Shown one piece after another: positions 35,590 to 43,687 of a DNA stretch of 58,391 bases. The DNA is from Deltaproteobacteria bacterium (GTDB lineage: Bacteria; Bdellovibrionota_B; Oligoflexia; Oligoflexales; Bog-1112): contig JACPKR010000035.1 in NCBI GenBank assembly GCA_016186945.1, positions 1 to 58,391 of the forward strand, written 5' to 3'. Position numbers and translations under genes: made by a program. Under the pieces are notes generated by a model, which saw nothing but the letters and a program-made list of their open reading frames with translations, had not been told where the DNA came from and ran no database searches. The stretch's first letter is position 1; every line of letters begins with the position of its first letter.

Positions 35590-36753
35590 ATGGGGAGCGC
35601 TTTGCGTATTGGAATTAATGGCCGTTTTCTTTTAGCAAAACAAACTGGCGTCCAACGTGCAGCCTACAATATGGTGGCGACCTTGGTGAAGGTCGATCGC
35701 GACAACGAGTACTTCCTCTTTACAGGTCCTCAGGAGTTGGGAAAAGACGAGTGGAAGCATCCCAACGTAACCGTAATCCCGGCGAACATAAGACGCGACA
35801 AAACGCTGCACAACATGATTTGGGAGCAGGTCACTTTACCCCGTTTAGCGCGCCAACATCGGGTGGATATCCTCCATTCCCCTGCGAACATGGCCCCCCT
35901 CTTCTACAAGGGAAAATCGATCGTCCATATTCACGACCTTTGCTTTGTCGTGAATCCCCAGTGGTATTCCTACCTCTTTCGCACCTGGTATAAATTCGTG
36001 ATCCCTCGCCTAGCAAGGAAAGCGACACGTGTGGTGACGAATAGCAATAATTCCCGCAACGACCTCTTGCTCTTTTGCAAGTTGCCGATCGAACGTGTGT
36101 CACTGGTTTACTGGGCGGTGGACAATTCCTTCCACCAGGAGATAGATCTTGCATCTGCTTTGACACGGCAGCGTAAGGACTACATCCTTTACGTCGGGTC
36201 TTTGGAGCCAAGGAAGAATATACGGATTCTGGTGGAAGCCTTTGAGCTTCTGAGAAAGAAAAACCCGGATTTAAAAACCAAGCTTGTTCTCATCGGGGGT
36301 GAAAGCCCACTTTTTGCATCTGTGAGCCTTACCATCAAGGAATATAAGGACGACATCATCCTCAAAGGTTTTGTGAATGAACACACCCTGCGAGAGTATT
36401 ACCGCAACGCCGAACTGGTGGTTTACCCCAGTCTGTACGAAGGATTTGGTCTGCCACCCCTGGAAGCAATGGCTAGCGGGACTCCCGTTGTGACATCTAT
36501 CACGTCGTCCATCCCGGAGGTTGTAGGGACAGCTGCCTTAACTGTCGATCCAAGCAACGTGGTAGACCTGAGCCGTGCGATTGGATCCGTTCTGCGGGAC
36601 CAGGAATTACGTAATAAATTGATAGTAAAAGGTTTTAAACAGGTTCGGCATTTCAACTGGAAACATGTCGCCCGTTCCATCCTCATGACTTACCATCATG
36701 TTTATTCCGGGCGAAACATTTCCTTGGAAGCATGGATGGATGGTAATGCGTAA
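35590..36753 (+). CDS. Glycosyltransferase family 4 (paralogue); stop codon supplied by repeat A
   Basis: 387 residues, same family as the previous gene: RIGINGRFLLAKQTGVQRAA, VHIHDLCFVVNPQWYS, YVGSLEPRKNIRILVEAFEL and YPSLYEGFGLPPLEAMASGT. ATG at 35590 or TTG at 35602, which has GGGGAG at ideal spacing, may be the start. The C-terminus SLEAWMDGNA ends on GGTAATGCGTAA, which is the terminal inverted repeat of repeat A, so insertion has set the stop. The two genes probably build one oligosaccharide. Confidence 0.88.
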   Translation: MGSALRIGINGRFLLAKQTGVQRAAYNMVATLVKVDRDNEYFLFTGPQELGKDEWKHPNVTVIPANIRRDKTLHNMIWEQVTLPRLARQHRVDILHSPANMAPLFYKGKSIVHIHDLCFVVNPQWYSYLFRTWYKFVIPRLARKATRVVTNSNNSRNDLLLFCKLPIERVSLVYWAVDNSFHQEIDLASALTRQRKDYILYVGSLEPRKNIRILVEAFELLRKKNPDLKTKLVLIGGESPLFASVSLTIKEYKDDIILKGFVNEHTLREYYRNAELVVYPSLYEGFGLPPLEAMASGTPVVTSITSSIPEVVGTAALTVDPSNVVDLSRAIGSVLRDQELRNKLIVKGFKQVRHFNWKHVARSILMTYHHVYSGRNISLEAWMDGNA

Positions 36754-36882
36754 GCCACTTGTGGCAAGGAGGTGGTTTGGAGGAAACTGCGCAGCTGGTT
36801 CCTCCAAGAAATCCCTTGGGGGAGCGACGGTTCCCTCGCCCCCCCAAACCCCCCTCTCCCTATTTGCCTTGCCCCTAGCAAC
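36744..36882. repeat. Repeat A with internal part inverted
   Basis: The terminal TAATGCGTAAGCCACTTGTG is in the usual direction, but the interior runs the other way: GGCAAGGAGGTGGTTTGGAG, then the hairpin CTGCGCAGCTGG, then GACGGTTCCCTCGCCCCCCC and AAACCCCCCTCTCCC. In this orientation the repeat displays AAGGAGGTGG, a perfect Shine-Dalgarno. It lies 100 bp upstream of rplM. Confidence 0.9.
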
Positions 36883-36916
36883 TTGACCTGACAGGGGAAT
36901 CGAGCTATAGTTCGCG

Positions 36917-36937
36917 ATTCAAGAATGAGTTCCATAG
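36917..36937 (+). promoter_or_regulatory. Motif shared by the rplM and porin upstream regions
   Basis: ATTCAAGAATGAGTTCCATA here, 48 bp before rplM, recurs as ATTCAAGAATAAGTTCCGTA at 39735-39754, 47 bp before the porin start. About 18 of 20 bases are identical and the distance to the start codon is nearly the same. It may be a promoter or regulator site; the type is unknown. Confidence 0.35.
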
Positions 36938-36984
36938 AAAACGCTTAGAAAATAACAGCATAGCGACTTTTCCGGAGAAATTGG

Positions 36985-37431
36985 ATGAAAACTGCAAGTG
37001 TCAAAGCGTCAGATATTACGAAGCAGTGGGTCGTAGTCGACGCGGCGGGAAAAACCATGGGGCGTCTGGCCTCACAAATTGCCTACGTACTCCGTGGCAA
37101 ACATAAACCTAGCTTTGTGCCTCATCTTGATTGCGGCGATAATGTCATCGTGACAAACGCGAAGGATATCAATCTAACGGGACGAAAGTGGGAACAAAAA
37201 TCCTACTACAGCTACTCGGGCTATATTGGTGGTATCAAAGAAGCATCTGCCGCGCTTGTGCGAGAAAAGAAACCTGAGCGTTTGATCGAGGCCGCTGTGC
37301 AAGGCATGCTTCCCAAAAACAAATTGGGTCGTCAGATCATGTACAACCTGAAAATTTACGCTGACGATAAACATCCTCACGATGCACAAAAACCTTCGCC
37401 CATGAAGCCGCGAACTTTTGAAGGAGAATAG
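36985..37431 (+). CDS. rplM: Ribosomal protein uL13
   Basis: 148 residues. The large-subunit protein is recognisable from VVVDAAGKTMGRLASQIAYV, then LRGKHKPSFVPHLDCGDNVI, SYYSYSGYIGGIKE and AVQGMLPKNKLGRQ. GGAG lies 7 bases before the ATG. It forms the standard rplM-rpsI pair, but the normal short gap is widened to 371 bp by the RNA element that begins right at the TAG stop. Confidence 0.96.
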   Translation: MKTASVKASDITKQWVVVDAAGKTMGRLASQIAYVLRGKHKPSFVPHLDCGDNVIVTNAKDINLTGRKWEQKSYYSYSGYIGGIKEASAALVREKKPERLIEAAVQGMLPKNKLGRQIMYNLKIYADDKHPHDAQKPSPMKPRTFEGE

Positions 37432-37790
37432 TCAACTACCCGCCCCTAAAGGGGCAGGCTTGTAAGGGCCTCACGTTGACCAGACTCAGTTCGCGCAAGC
37501 GAACTACGTTAGGAGCGAATACATAGGTACCTTGGGATGCCGACCCAGTCCCAAGCTCTACGGCAAGTGGTTAAACAGGTGTAAGGGGTTTAGGCTAGTG
37601 CTGCTTGCATACAAACCGCTCCATAACATTGTCGAGGGTAACTTTACCCGCATTAAGCGGAGTAGACGGGAAACCGTCAGGGGGTAACCCCACGGAAAGT
37701 GCTCGCTTCGGTGGGCGCTTTCCTCCCCTCCCTTCGTCTCCGCCTCAAGGCTCGACTCAGGAAGGGGTATCCAGCAGTTAACTAACACGA
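37432..37790 (+). ncRNA. HEARO-like (IscB omega-RNA-type) structured RNA element, no nuclease gene
   Basis: Starts TCAACTACCCGCCCCTAAAG, an IS200/IS605-type end hairpin (GCCCC TAAA GGGGC, 37442-37455). Further paired elements: AGTTCGC-gcaa-GCGAACT (37488-37505), CTTGGGA...TCCCAAG (37531-37555), GGGTA...TACCC (about 37635-37648), GACGG-gaaa-CCGTC (37665-37678), GGGGGTAACCCC (37680-37691) and GGAAAGTGC...GCGCTTTCC (37694-37722). The linear order and the single-stranded segments (such as AGGAGCGAATACATAGG and TTTAGGCTAGTGCTGC) match what I recall of HEARO RNAs found upstream of iscB. No reading frame for IscB or TnpB is present. If functional, the 5' guide would come from the end of rplM. Confidence 0.68.
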
Positions 37791-37802
37791 AAGGTTTTTA
37801 GG

Positions 37803-38204
37803 ATGAACATGGCTCTTAAATATTTACAGTCTGTAGTTGGAAAACGAAAAACCGCTATAGCCCGAGCCTACATAAAAAAAGGTACCGGTAAGATCAGTAT
37901 CAACAACCGTAGCCTTGAATCTTACTATATCCGACCCATCTCACGCATGATGATCATGCAACCCCTTGAGTTAACCGACAACGTTGGGAAATTCGACATC
38001 AATGTCAATGTCCGAGGCGGAGGCCTATCTGGACAGGCAGGCGCTATCAGACATGCCATCTCCCGTGCCCTCTCGCGCATGGATGAAGGACATCATAAAG
38101 TGTTGAAGAAGGCAGGACTTTTGACTAGAGATGCTCGTAAGAAAGAGCGTAAGCTTCCTGGTCAGCCTGGTGCTCGTAAGCGCTACCAGTTCTCCAAACG
38201 TTAA
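37803..38204 (+). CDS. rpsI: Ribosomal protein uS9
   Basis: 133 residues: [20 protein letters not shown] at the N-terminus and the invariant C-terminal [15 protein letters not shown]. Start ATG 37803 follows GAAAGG; a second ATG is two codons later. The gene follows rplM across the inserted RNA element and must rely on read-through or on a promoter within it. Its stop overlaps the convergent gene by 4 bp. Confidence 0.96.
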   Translation: MNMALKYLQSVVGKRKTAIARAYIKKGTGKISINNRSLESYYIRPISRMMIMQPLELTDNVGKFDINVNVRGGGLSGQAGAIRHAISRALSRMDEGHHKVLKKAGLLTRDARKKERKLPGQPGARKRYQFSKR

Positions 38205-38944
38205 TCATCGTCGTCAACTCGGGGACGAAACAAACGGAGCAGGATCGAAGAGGGACGTCGTCGTTTTTTCTGAGCGACTATTTTGTCTCGTCTTTGTCGC
38301 TCCGTTTTTCTTTGCCTTAAGAGAAGATAATTGAGTGTCGTGCGATCATGTTCTCCACGTTTACTTTCCCACCAGGATTCCTTCCAAATACAAATTACCT
38401 TTTGAGGAAGCAGAGGGGAGCTTGTAGGCAGAGCCAAGGGATCACAATCAATCGGTGTAACCTGCGTTTTCGTTTGTCCCCACTCCAACAACTCAAGGTG
38501 CCGCATCGTCTTGGGTCGATTTACGCACAAGTAGATGATGTCAGCCCCACCGCAAATAAAAATTGCTGAGACGAGTAGGGAAAACGCTTCCATCATCGTT
38601 CCATCAAACACACTTTCGTCCGATAAAAAGATATGCAGGAATTGAGTATCAAAGTGGTTGGGATAGTCGTGCAGTTCTGCAAGGGCCAGGGCGGCATTTT
38701 CTTCCGTACTCAAGAGCCAATTGGCAGCTACCGACGGAGGATGCTTTCCTTTGCGTACAAAACTGGGAGTTCGGAAAAAGTTCGTGTGCGTAGAGAGTTT
38801 GAATTCACAGGCCTTTGCGAAACATTCGTCCTCCCAAGCATCTGGTAAAAGCCAGCGAAACTTCTGGGTCGTAATCGTGGAATAGATTGAATCTCGCCGT
38901 TTGATGTTATGATAAAGTCTGGTATGAGAAAAAGACTTTCGCAT
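38201..38944 (-). CDS. Hypothetical protein with basic C-terminal tail
   Basis: About 247 residues from ATG 38944 ([10 protein letters not shown]). The frame is open to 39220 but the upstream part is repeat B-encoded (NFLKKVISPSPFSKTSISK), so it is probably not native. Aromatic and His-rich N-terminal half, then a hydrophobic stretch ([20 protein letters not shown]). The C-terminus is Arg/Lys-rich and ends VDDDD. I recognise no family. Convergent with rpsI. Confidence 0.45.
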   Translation of the reverse strand: MRKSFSHTRLYHNIKRRDSIYSTITTQKFRWLLPDAWEDECFAKACEFKLSTHTNFFRTPSFVRKGKHPPSVAANWLLSTEENAALALAELHDYPNHFDTQFLHIFLSDESVFDGTMMEAFSLLVSAIFICGGADIIYLCVNRPKTMRHLELLEWGQTKTQVTPIDCDPLALPTSSPLLPQKVICIWKESWWESKRGEHDRTTLNYLLLRQRKTERQRRDKIVAQKKRRRPSSILLRLFRPRVDDDD

Positions 38945-39030
38945 CGCGTCGACTGGGCCTCTTACAACAAAACACAGTTTACTGATTTTAGTGTAGCATA
39001 TAATTAAGAGAGACTTTTCCCGACACAGAT

Positions 39031-39180
39031 AGTCTTTGGGAAAAAGAATTTGTGGAGAGGACCTTTTTTGAAAAAAAGTTCCCCTCCACGCCTCCCCCCA
39101 AAAAACTTTAGATATTGAAGTTTTTGAAAAGGGGCTTGGGGAAATAACTTTTTTCAAAAAGTTTTTCCCAAAATTGATTA
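39031..39180. repeat. Repeat B, near full-length, at the bactofilin start
   Basis: TTTGGGAAAAAGAATTTGTG through to CCCAAAATTGATTA, with all three hairpins. It separates the divergent hypothetical gene and the bactofilin gene, and its last bases provide the only start codon available to the latter. Confidence 0.92.
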
Positions 39181-39626
39181 GAGGTGCTTCTTCCAGTGAA
39201 TCGGCCGTAACCATCCTCACCCCAGGTTGTCACTTCAGTGGGAAACTCTACTGCAAGGGATCAAGCAGAATAGGAGGAAGAATCGAAGGGGAGCTTGTCT
39301 CCGAAGGTTTTCTTATTATTGAAGAAGAAGCTGTTATTCAAGCAGATGTCAAAGCAGACGAAGCCATTATCCAAGGCAAAGTCAAAGGATGTCTGGAAGC
39401 AAAAGTGAGGGTCGAACTTGCCGAGACAGCTCATTTCGAAGGCGACCTGATCACTCCGTCTCTCATTGTTAATGAAGGTGCCCGCTTTGATGGACGCTCC
39501 ACCATGCGGCCCAAAGAGGAAAAGGTAGACATTCGCCTCCCCGCGGGTGTCGAGGATCTTCGTAAGAAGGCAAATCAAAGAACGAAGGATATCACCCCAC
39601 TTCCCGAAGTTTCAGTTACACAATAA
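39174..39626 (+). CDS. Bactofilin (DUF583/PF04519)
   Basis: About 150 residues. The core TPGCHFSGKLYCKGSSRIGG and the repeated short right-handed beta-helix turns (GRIEGELVSEG, VKADEAIIQGKVKG, AHFEGDLITPSLIVNEGARF DG) define a bactofilin, a polymer-forming cytoskeletal protein used in shape, chemosensory or envelope tasks. The only in-frame start is TTG 39174, which is inside repeat B and has no Shine-Dalgarno. The frame is open upstream across the repeat, so the native start and promoter seem to have been replaced. Confidence 0.85.
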   Translation: MIRGASSSESAVTILTPGCHFSGKLYCKGSSRIGGRIEGELVSEGFLIIEEEAVIQADVKADEAIIQGKVKGCLEAKVRVELAETAHFEGDLITPSLIVNEGARFDGRSTMRPKEEKVDIRLPAGVEDLRKKANQRTKDITPLPEVSVTQ

Positions 39627-39629
39627 CTT

Positions 39630-39684
39630 CTTGGAGGAACCAGCTGCGCAGTTTCCTCCAAACCACCTCCTTGCCCTAAGTTGG
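39630..39684. repeat. Repeat A hairpin module, partial
   Basis: TTGGAGGAACCAGCTGCGCA, GTTTCCTCC, AAACCACCTCCTTGCCC and a decayed AAGTTGGC end. It begins just after the bactofilin stop codon. Confidence 0.85.
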
Positions 39685-39801
39685 CAAAGATAGTTTTGCT
39701 TTTTTGATGAATCTAAGTAAAATGAAAATAGAAAATTCAAGAATAAGTTCCGTAAGGTAGTGTTTGAACATTTCCTTTTTTCAATTTTTAGGGAGTTTAG
39801 T

Positions 39802-40854
39802 ATGAGAATTCTTCGTTACGTTACCCCGGTCTTATTTGTCTCAAGTCCTCTGTTTGCAGCGGGCATGGAAAAGAGTGGTGAAGGGGCCCATGTCGGGGCC
39901 TCACTCCGTGCCGAACTTCAATACGATAACGGTGAAGGAAATAAGGTCGAAGGCACCGACGCTTCAGTAACTCAACAACAAGGGGTTCGTGCCAATCTCC
40001 TCCTCAGCGGGGATGTGAATGACAAAGTAAGCTATAAGGCTGAGTACATGTTCATCCCTGACACTTACTGTTTGGGTACAAATGTGAAATGGGCTGCCGC
40101 AACATTTAAACCCGTCGACATGTTTTCCGTGAGACTTGGGTGCCAGAAAGTGCGTGAAGGTGGGTGGGATGCCTACAACTACATTGACACAACCTCAATC
40201 CGAGGAAAGATCGACTACTCAGGTCTGAACACAGGCAACAAGAATGTGCCTCATGCCCTTTACACGCCCGCCATCGAACTTGGCTTTCACATGTTTGGCG
40301 ACCTGACCCTTCAGATCGTTGATGACGTTCAATACGTGGGCGGGTGGAATCAGAAAGCAAAACAGACAGTCAACTTGGAATGGCGTGGTGATTTTGCAGG
40401 TATAAAACCAGTCGTGCAATACGGCCTGTATGATGCAGAAAAATCATGGCATATGGACGTTGGTCTGATGGCTGAAATTGAAAATCTGGGCCTTACTGTT
40501 GACTACGGGATGATCACTGATTCGAACAAGGTTGCAAAAAAAGAAGACAAGCTCAATCGCTTCTCCCTTGAGCTGAACTACATGGTCGCTCATTTCAAAC
40601 CTTTTGTTTACTACACAATGTTTGAAGAGCAACAAGATACACCCGATGTTAAAACCAATACTGGTGCAGTTCAAGCACTTGGCTTTGACGACAATGGCTC
40701 TCTTATCAGCTTTGGTTCAAGTTTCCACCATTTCGGTGATAACTATGCACCTTACCTTGCTGTTGATATTGCTAGCGGCAAATTCAAAGAAGGCACAGAT
40801 GAGAAGACCAAAAATAACCTGATGCTAAGGGTAGGCGTTACAGCTCAACTGTAA
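39802..40854 (+). CDS. Outer-membrane porin
   Basis: 350 residues. Signal peptide MRILRYVTPVLFVSSPLFAA; GGGAG upstream of ATG 39802. The mature part has about 16 amphipathic strands with Gly/Asp turns: FKPVDMFSVRLGCQKVREGG, ADVQ-like segments, LGLTVDYGMI. The last strand, NNLMLRVGVTAQL, forms the insertion signal. Resembles phosphate-selective/Oprp-like porins in layout. It has its own promoter region containing the motif at 39735. Lower GC and AT-rich codons suggest high expression. Confidence 0.75.
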   Translation: MRILRYVTPVLFVSSPLFAAGMEKSGEGAHVGASLRAELQYDNGEGNKVEGTDASVTQQQGVRANLLLSGDVNDKVSYKAEYMFIPDTYCLGTNVKWAAATFKPVDMFSVRLGCQKVREGGWDAYNYIDTTSIRGKIDYSGLNTGNKNVPHALYTPAIELGFHMFGDLTLQIVDDVQYVGGWNQKAKQTVNLEWRGDFAGIKPVVQYGLYDAEKSWHMDVGLMAEIENLGLTVDYGMITDSNKVAKKEDKLNRFSLELNYMVAHFKPFVYYTMFEEQQDTPDVKTNTGAVQALGFDDNGSLISFGSSFHHFGDNYAPYLAVDIASGKFKEGTDEKTKNNLMLRVGVTAQL

Positions 40855-40876
40855 TCGCATGTGGAAGGAACCGGCA

Positions 40877-42418
40877 TTATGGTTCCTCTCCCTCTCCCGC
40901 AAACAGGCGAACAGCCTGAATAGCGCGTTGCCAGCCTTGTTTCTGTTTTTCCACCATACTAGCTAGTGCCTGCGAAGGTTGAAAACGCTCCTCAATGGGT
41001 AGCGAGCCGTGCAGCTCTTCCACATTCCCGTAACGCCCCACACCCAACCCGGCAAATAATGCCGCACCGAGGGAGGTTGTTTCCAAACTGTGGGGGCGTT
41101 CCACGGGTAGTCGGGCGAATTGGGCTTGCAGGTTGAGCAGTAAGTTGTTTGCCGCGGCCCCTCCGTCCACCCTAAGTAGGCTCAAGTCTCTGCCCATGTC
41201 GTTCTTCATGCTGGCGAGAAGGTCGCAGACCTGAAACGCGACTCCTTCTAAAGTGGCGCGTACGAGTTGCGCTTTACTAGTCCCTCTTGTAAGACCGAAA
41301 AAAGCACCTCGGGCGAGCGGGTCCCACCACGGCGCTCCCAACCCCGCAAGCGCGGGGACGAAGTATATGTCGGGGGCAGCTTGAACTTCGTTCGCCAGTG
41401 CTGCGCTATCCGCCACATTCCCCAGAAAACCCAAGTTATCCCGGATAAACTGAAAAGCCGCCCCAGCAATAAAAGCTGAACCTTCTAAAGCGTAAGTGCG
41501 CGTTCCCTTCACCTGCCAGGCGACGGTTGTAAGAAGCCCGTGGTCAGAGGCAAGAGGCTTGTCTCCCAAATTCAAAAGAAGGAAAGCTCCGGTTCCGTAA
41601 GTGCACTTTGCCTCCCCTATCTTGAAACACCTTTGCCCAGCCAACGCTGCTTGTTGGTCTCCTAAAACCCCTGCAATAGGTATCCCGTCGGGTAGGAAGC
41701 CCAGACCTTTCGTTTCCCCAAACGATCCGTAGGAATCTTTCACCTCGGGCAGTGCGTCAGCCGAACTTAGGCCCATCATCTTGAGCAGGTCTTTGTCCCA
41801 GGCGCCTGTATGAATGTTGTAAAGCAGGGTGCGGGAAGCATTGCTGGCTTCTGTCACATGAGAGGCACCGTGGGTGAGCTTGCTCATAAGAAAGGTGTCG
41901 ATCGTTCCAAGAAGGGCTGCACCATCGTTGATCTTGCGTGCAAGGTCCTCCCGGTTCTCCATGAGCCATTTGATCTTTGTGCCAGTGAAATAGGGGTCGA
42001 GGAAAAGTCCTGTCTGCTTTCGTATGCCTTCCTCCGCTCCGTCCTTTTTCAGCCGCTGGCAGAGGGAGGCGCTTCGCCTGCATTGCCAGACTATAGCCCG
42101 CGTCAGGGGAGCCAAGGTCTTGCGATCATAGACGCAGAGTGTTTCCCGCTGGTTGGTGATTCCCAGGGCGACAATCGCATGGCGACGAAATTCAGGGCTG
42201 TGCTCTTCCGCCTGCACACAAGCCTCCCCACAGGCACGCACGACGGAATGCCAAATTTCGTCCAAGTCATGTTCCACCCACCCTGCTTGCGGATAGTGCT
42301 GGGGGAATTCCACCGTCGAGCGACCGACAATATTAGGGTCCTTGTCAGAAACATCCACCAGAAGGGCAGTGGTTCCCGTCGTTCCTTGATCAATCGCTAA
42401 GATGAAGGTAGATTTCAT
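40877..42418 (-). CDS. glpK: Glycerol kinase
   Basis: 513 residues. Phosphorylates glycerol to glycerol-3-phosphate. Signatures: LAIDQGTTGTTALLVDV (N-terminal phosphate loop), LGITNQRETLCVYDRKT, TGLFLDPYFTGTKIKWLM, LGDQQAALAGQRCFK and the C-terminal LRVDGGAAANNLLLNLQAQF. Start at 42418 with AAAGGACG upstream, preferred to the in-frame codon at 42475. It is divergent from fmt with 27 bp between start codons, so promoters must overlap the coding starts. It links to the phospholipid-degrading genes at 32-34 kb. Confidence 0.95.
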   Translation of the reverse strand: MKSTFILAIDQGTTGTTALLVDVSDKDPNIVGRSTVEFPQHYPQAGWVEHDLDEIWHSVVRACGEACVQAEEHSPEFRRHAIVALGITNQRETLCVYDRKTLAPLTRAIVWQCRRSASLCQRLKKDGAEEGIRKQTGLFLDPYFTGTKIKWLMENREDLARKINDGAALLGTIDTFLMSKLTHGASHVTEASNASRTLLYNIHTGAWDKDLLKMMGLSSADALPEVKDSYGSFGETKGLGFLPDGIPIAGVLGDQQAALAGQRCFKIGEAKCTYGTGAFLLLNLGDKPLASDHGLLTTVAWQVKGTRTYALEGSAFIAGAAFQFIRDNLGFLGNVADSAALANEVQAAPDIYFVPALAGLGAPWWDPLARGAFFGLTRGTSKAQLVRATLEGVAFQVCDLLASMKNDMGRDLSLLRVDGGAAANNLLLNLQAQFARLPVERPHSLETTSLGAALFAGLGVGRYGNVEELHGSLPIEERFQPSQALASMVEKQKQGWQRAIQAVRLFAGEGEEP

Positions 42419-42445
42419 GGTTCGTCCTTTCTTGTCGGAGACACA

Positions 42446-43402
42446 ATGCGCATCATCTACATGGGATCGCCTCAAGCTTCCATTCTTCCTCTGGAATTTC
42501 TATTACGCAACGATAAGCGACGGCATGAAGTGGTCGCGGTGGTCAGCCAAGCTGCTAAGGAAGTCGGCCGTGGGCGCCACCCTTTGGACCCCCCGCTTGC
42601 TGCTTATGCGAAGGAAAAGAGCCTGCTGACTTTCCAGCCACAGAAGGCACGGGAACCGGAATTTCTTGAGAGCATAAGCAAACTCGCTCCCGACATCATC
42701 ATCACATGCGCGTACGGACAAATTTTAACTGATGCCTTTCTTGCCATTCCCAAAAGGGCGACGATCAATATTCACCCCTCCCTCCTCCCCCAATATCGGG
42801 GCGCAACACCAGTGCAAAGCGCTTTGCTGGATGGTTCGGAAGAAACGGGCGTCACGATCCTCTTTACGGTAAAAGCACTCGATGCTGGGAATATCATCGT
42901 GCAGAAAACGTTTCCCATCCTGCATGGGGAAACAGCGGGAGAACTTACACGCAGACTCTTCGCGTTGTCATGCCCGCTGCTGGAGGAAGCGTTGAAGACA
43001 CTGGAAGACAAGGCTTTCATTGGCCGCCCCCAGGATGAAAGGAACGTGACACTATGCAGGAAGATTCAAAAGGAAGACGGAGAAATCAATTGGCAAGGGA
43101 CCAAGAAGACGATAGAGAACCGTTTCAGAGCCTATCACCCTTGGCCCGGTTCTTTCACCTTTCTGGGGACAAAGCGAATCATCGTCCCATTGATGTCCAT
43201 CAGTGACAAAACCGGGGGAGAAGAACCCGGACGCCTGGATTTCTCAAAGACGGAAAAAGCCCTCTTCGTAGCGTGTGCGGATGGATGGATGAGGGTTCAC
43301 GAGCTAAAGCCGGAAGGTGCGCGAGCACTTGCGGCAGTGGAGTTCTGGAACGGGTTAAGAACGGGAGACCGAGCGGGGAAGATGGGAAGAATGAAAGATT
43401 AA
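42446..43402 (+). CDS. fmt: Methionyl-tRNA formyltransferase
   Basis: 318 residues. Formylates Met-tRNAi for initiation. MRIIYMGSPQASILPLEFLL at the N-terminus, DIIITCAYGQIL, and the catalytic Asn-x-His in INIHPSLLPQYRGATPVQ, then VTILFTVKALDAGNIIVQ (catalytic Asp). The usual partner def is not next to it. It is followed 15 bp later by a small unknown gene and then an exported protein, probably one transcript. Confidence 0.94.
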   Translation: MRIIYMGSPQASILPLEFLLRNDKRRHEVVAVVSQAAKEVGRGRHPLDPPLAAYAKEKSLLTFQPQKAREPEFLESISKLAPDIIITCAYGQILTDAFLAIPKRATINIHPSLLPQYRGATPVQSALLDGSEETGVTILFTVKALDAGNIIVQKTFPILHGETAGELTRRLFALSCPLLEEALKTLEDKAFIGRPQDERNVTLCRKIQKEDGEINWQGTKKTIENRFRAYHPWPGSFTFLGTKRIIVPLMSISDKTGGEEPGRLDFSKTEKALFVACADGWMRVHELKPEGARALAAVEFWNGLRTGDRAGKMGRMKD

Positions 43403-43417
43403 CAGGAGCAAAGTGCG

Positions 43418-43687
43418 ATGACCTTAAATGAAAACAACTATGCAAGTTCTTACCTAAGCTTTGGTCAGCGTCAGGCCGGGGTGAGCCTGGTCTTTTCTCC
43501 CGAAGAGCAGAAGTTTTTTTATAATGCGTATTGCGTTGAAGCGAAACTGTTGAAAGAATTATTCTCAGTGGAATATGAATTTTTGGAAGATGCTCTCGAA
43601 ACCATAAACCAGGAATTTGGTCAGTGGGAACTTGTCGAGTTCGAGGCAAAGAAAAAGACTTGCGGGGATTGCGCAGCCAAACGCTAA
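43418..43687 (+). CDS. Small acidic protein with C-terminal CxxC
   Basis: 89 residues, AGGAG well placed before ATG. Aromatic and Glu-rich helical core (EEQKFFYNAYCVEAKLLKEL) and a Lys-rich end with TCGDCAAKR. The CGDC pair might bind metal or be redox-active (inference). No recognised family. Its last 64 bp overlap the next gene in another frame. Confidence 0.6.
   Translation: MTLNENNYASSYLSFGQRQAGVSLVFSPEEQKFFYNAYCVEAKLLKELFSVEYEFLEDALETINQEFGQWELVEFEAKKKTCGDCAAKR

Noticed and set aside
37558-37788. 76-residue minus-strand frame within the RNA element
   Set aside because: The region is explained by conserved hairpins and the peptide matches no TnpB or IscB motif.
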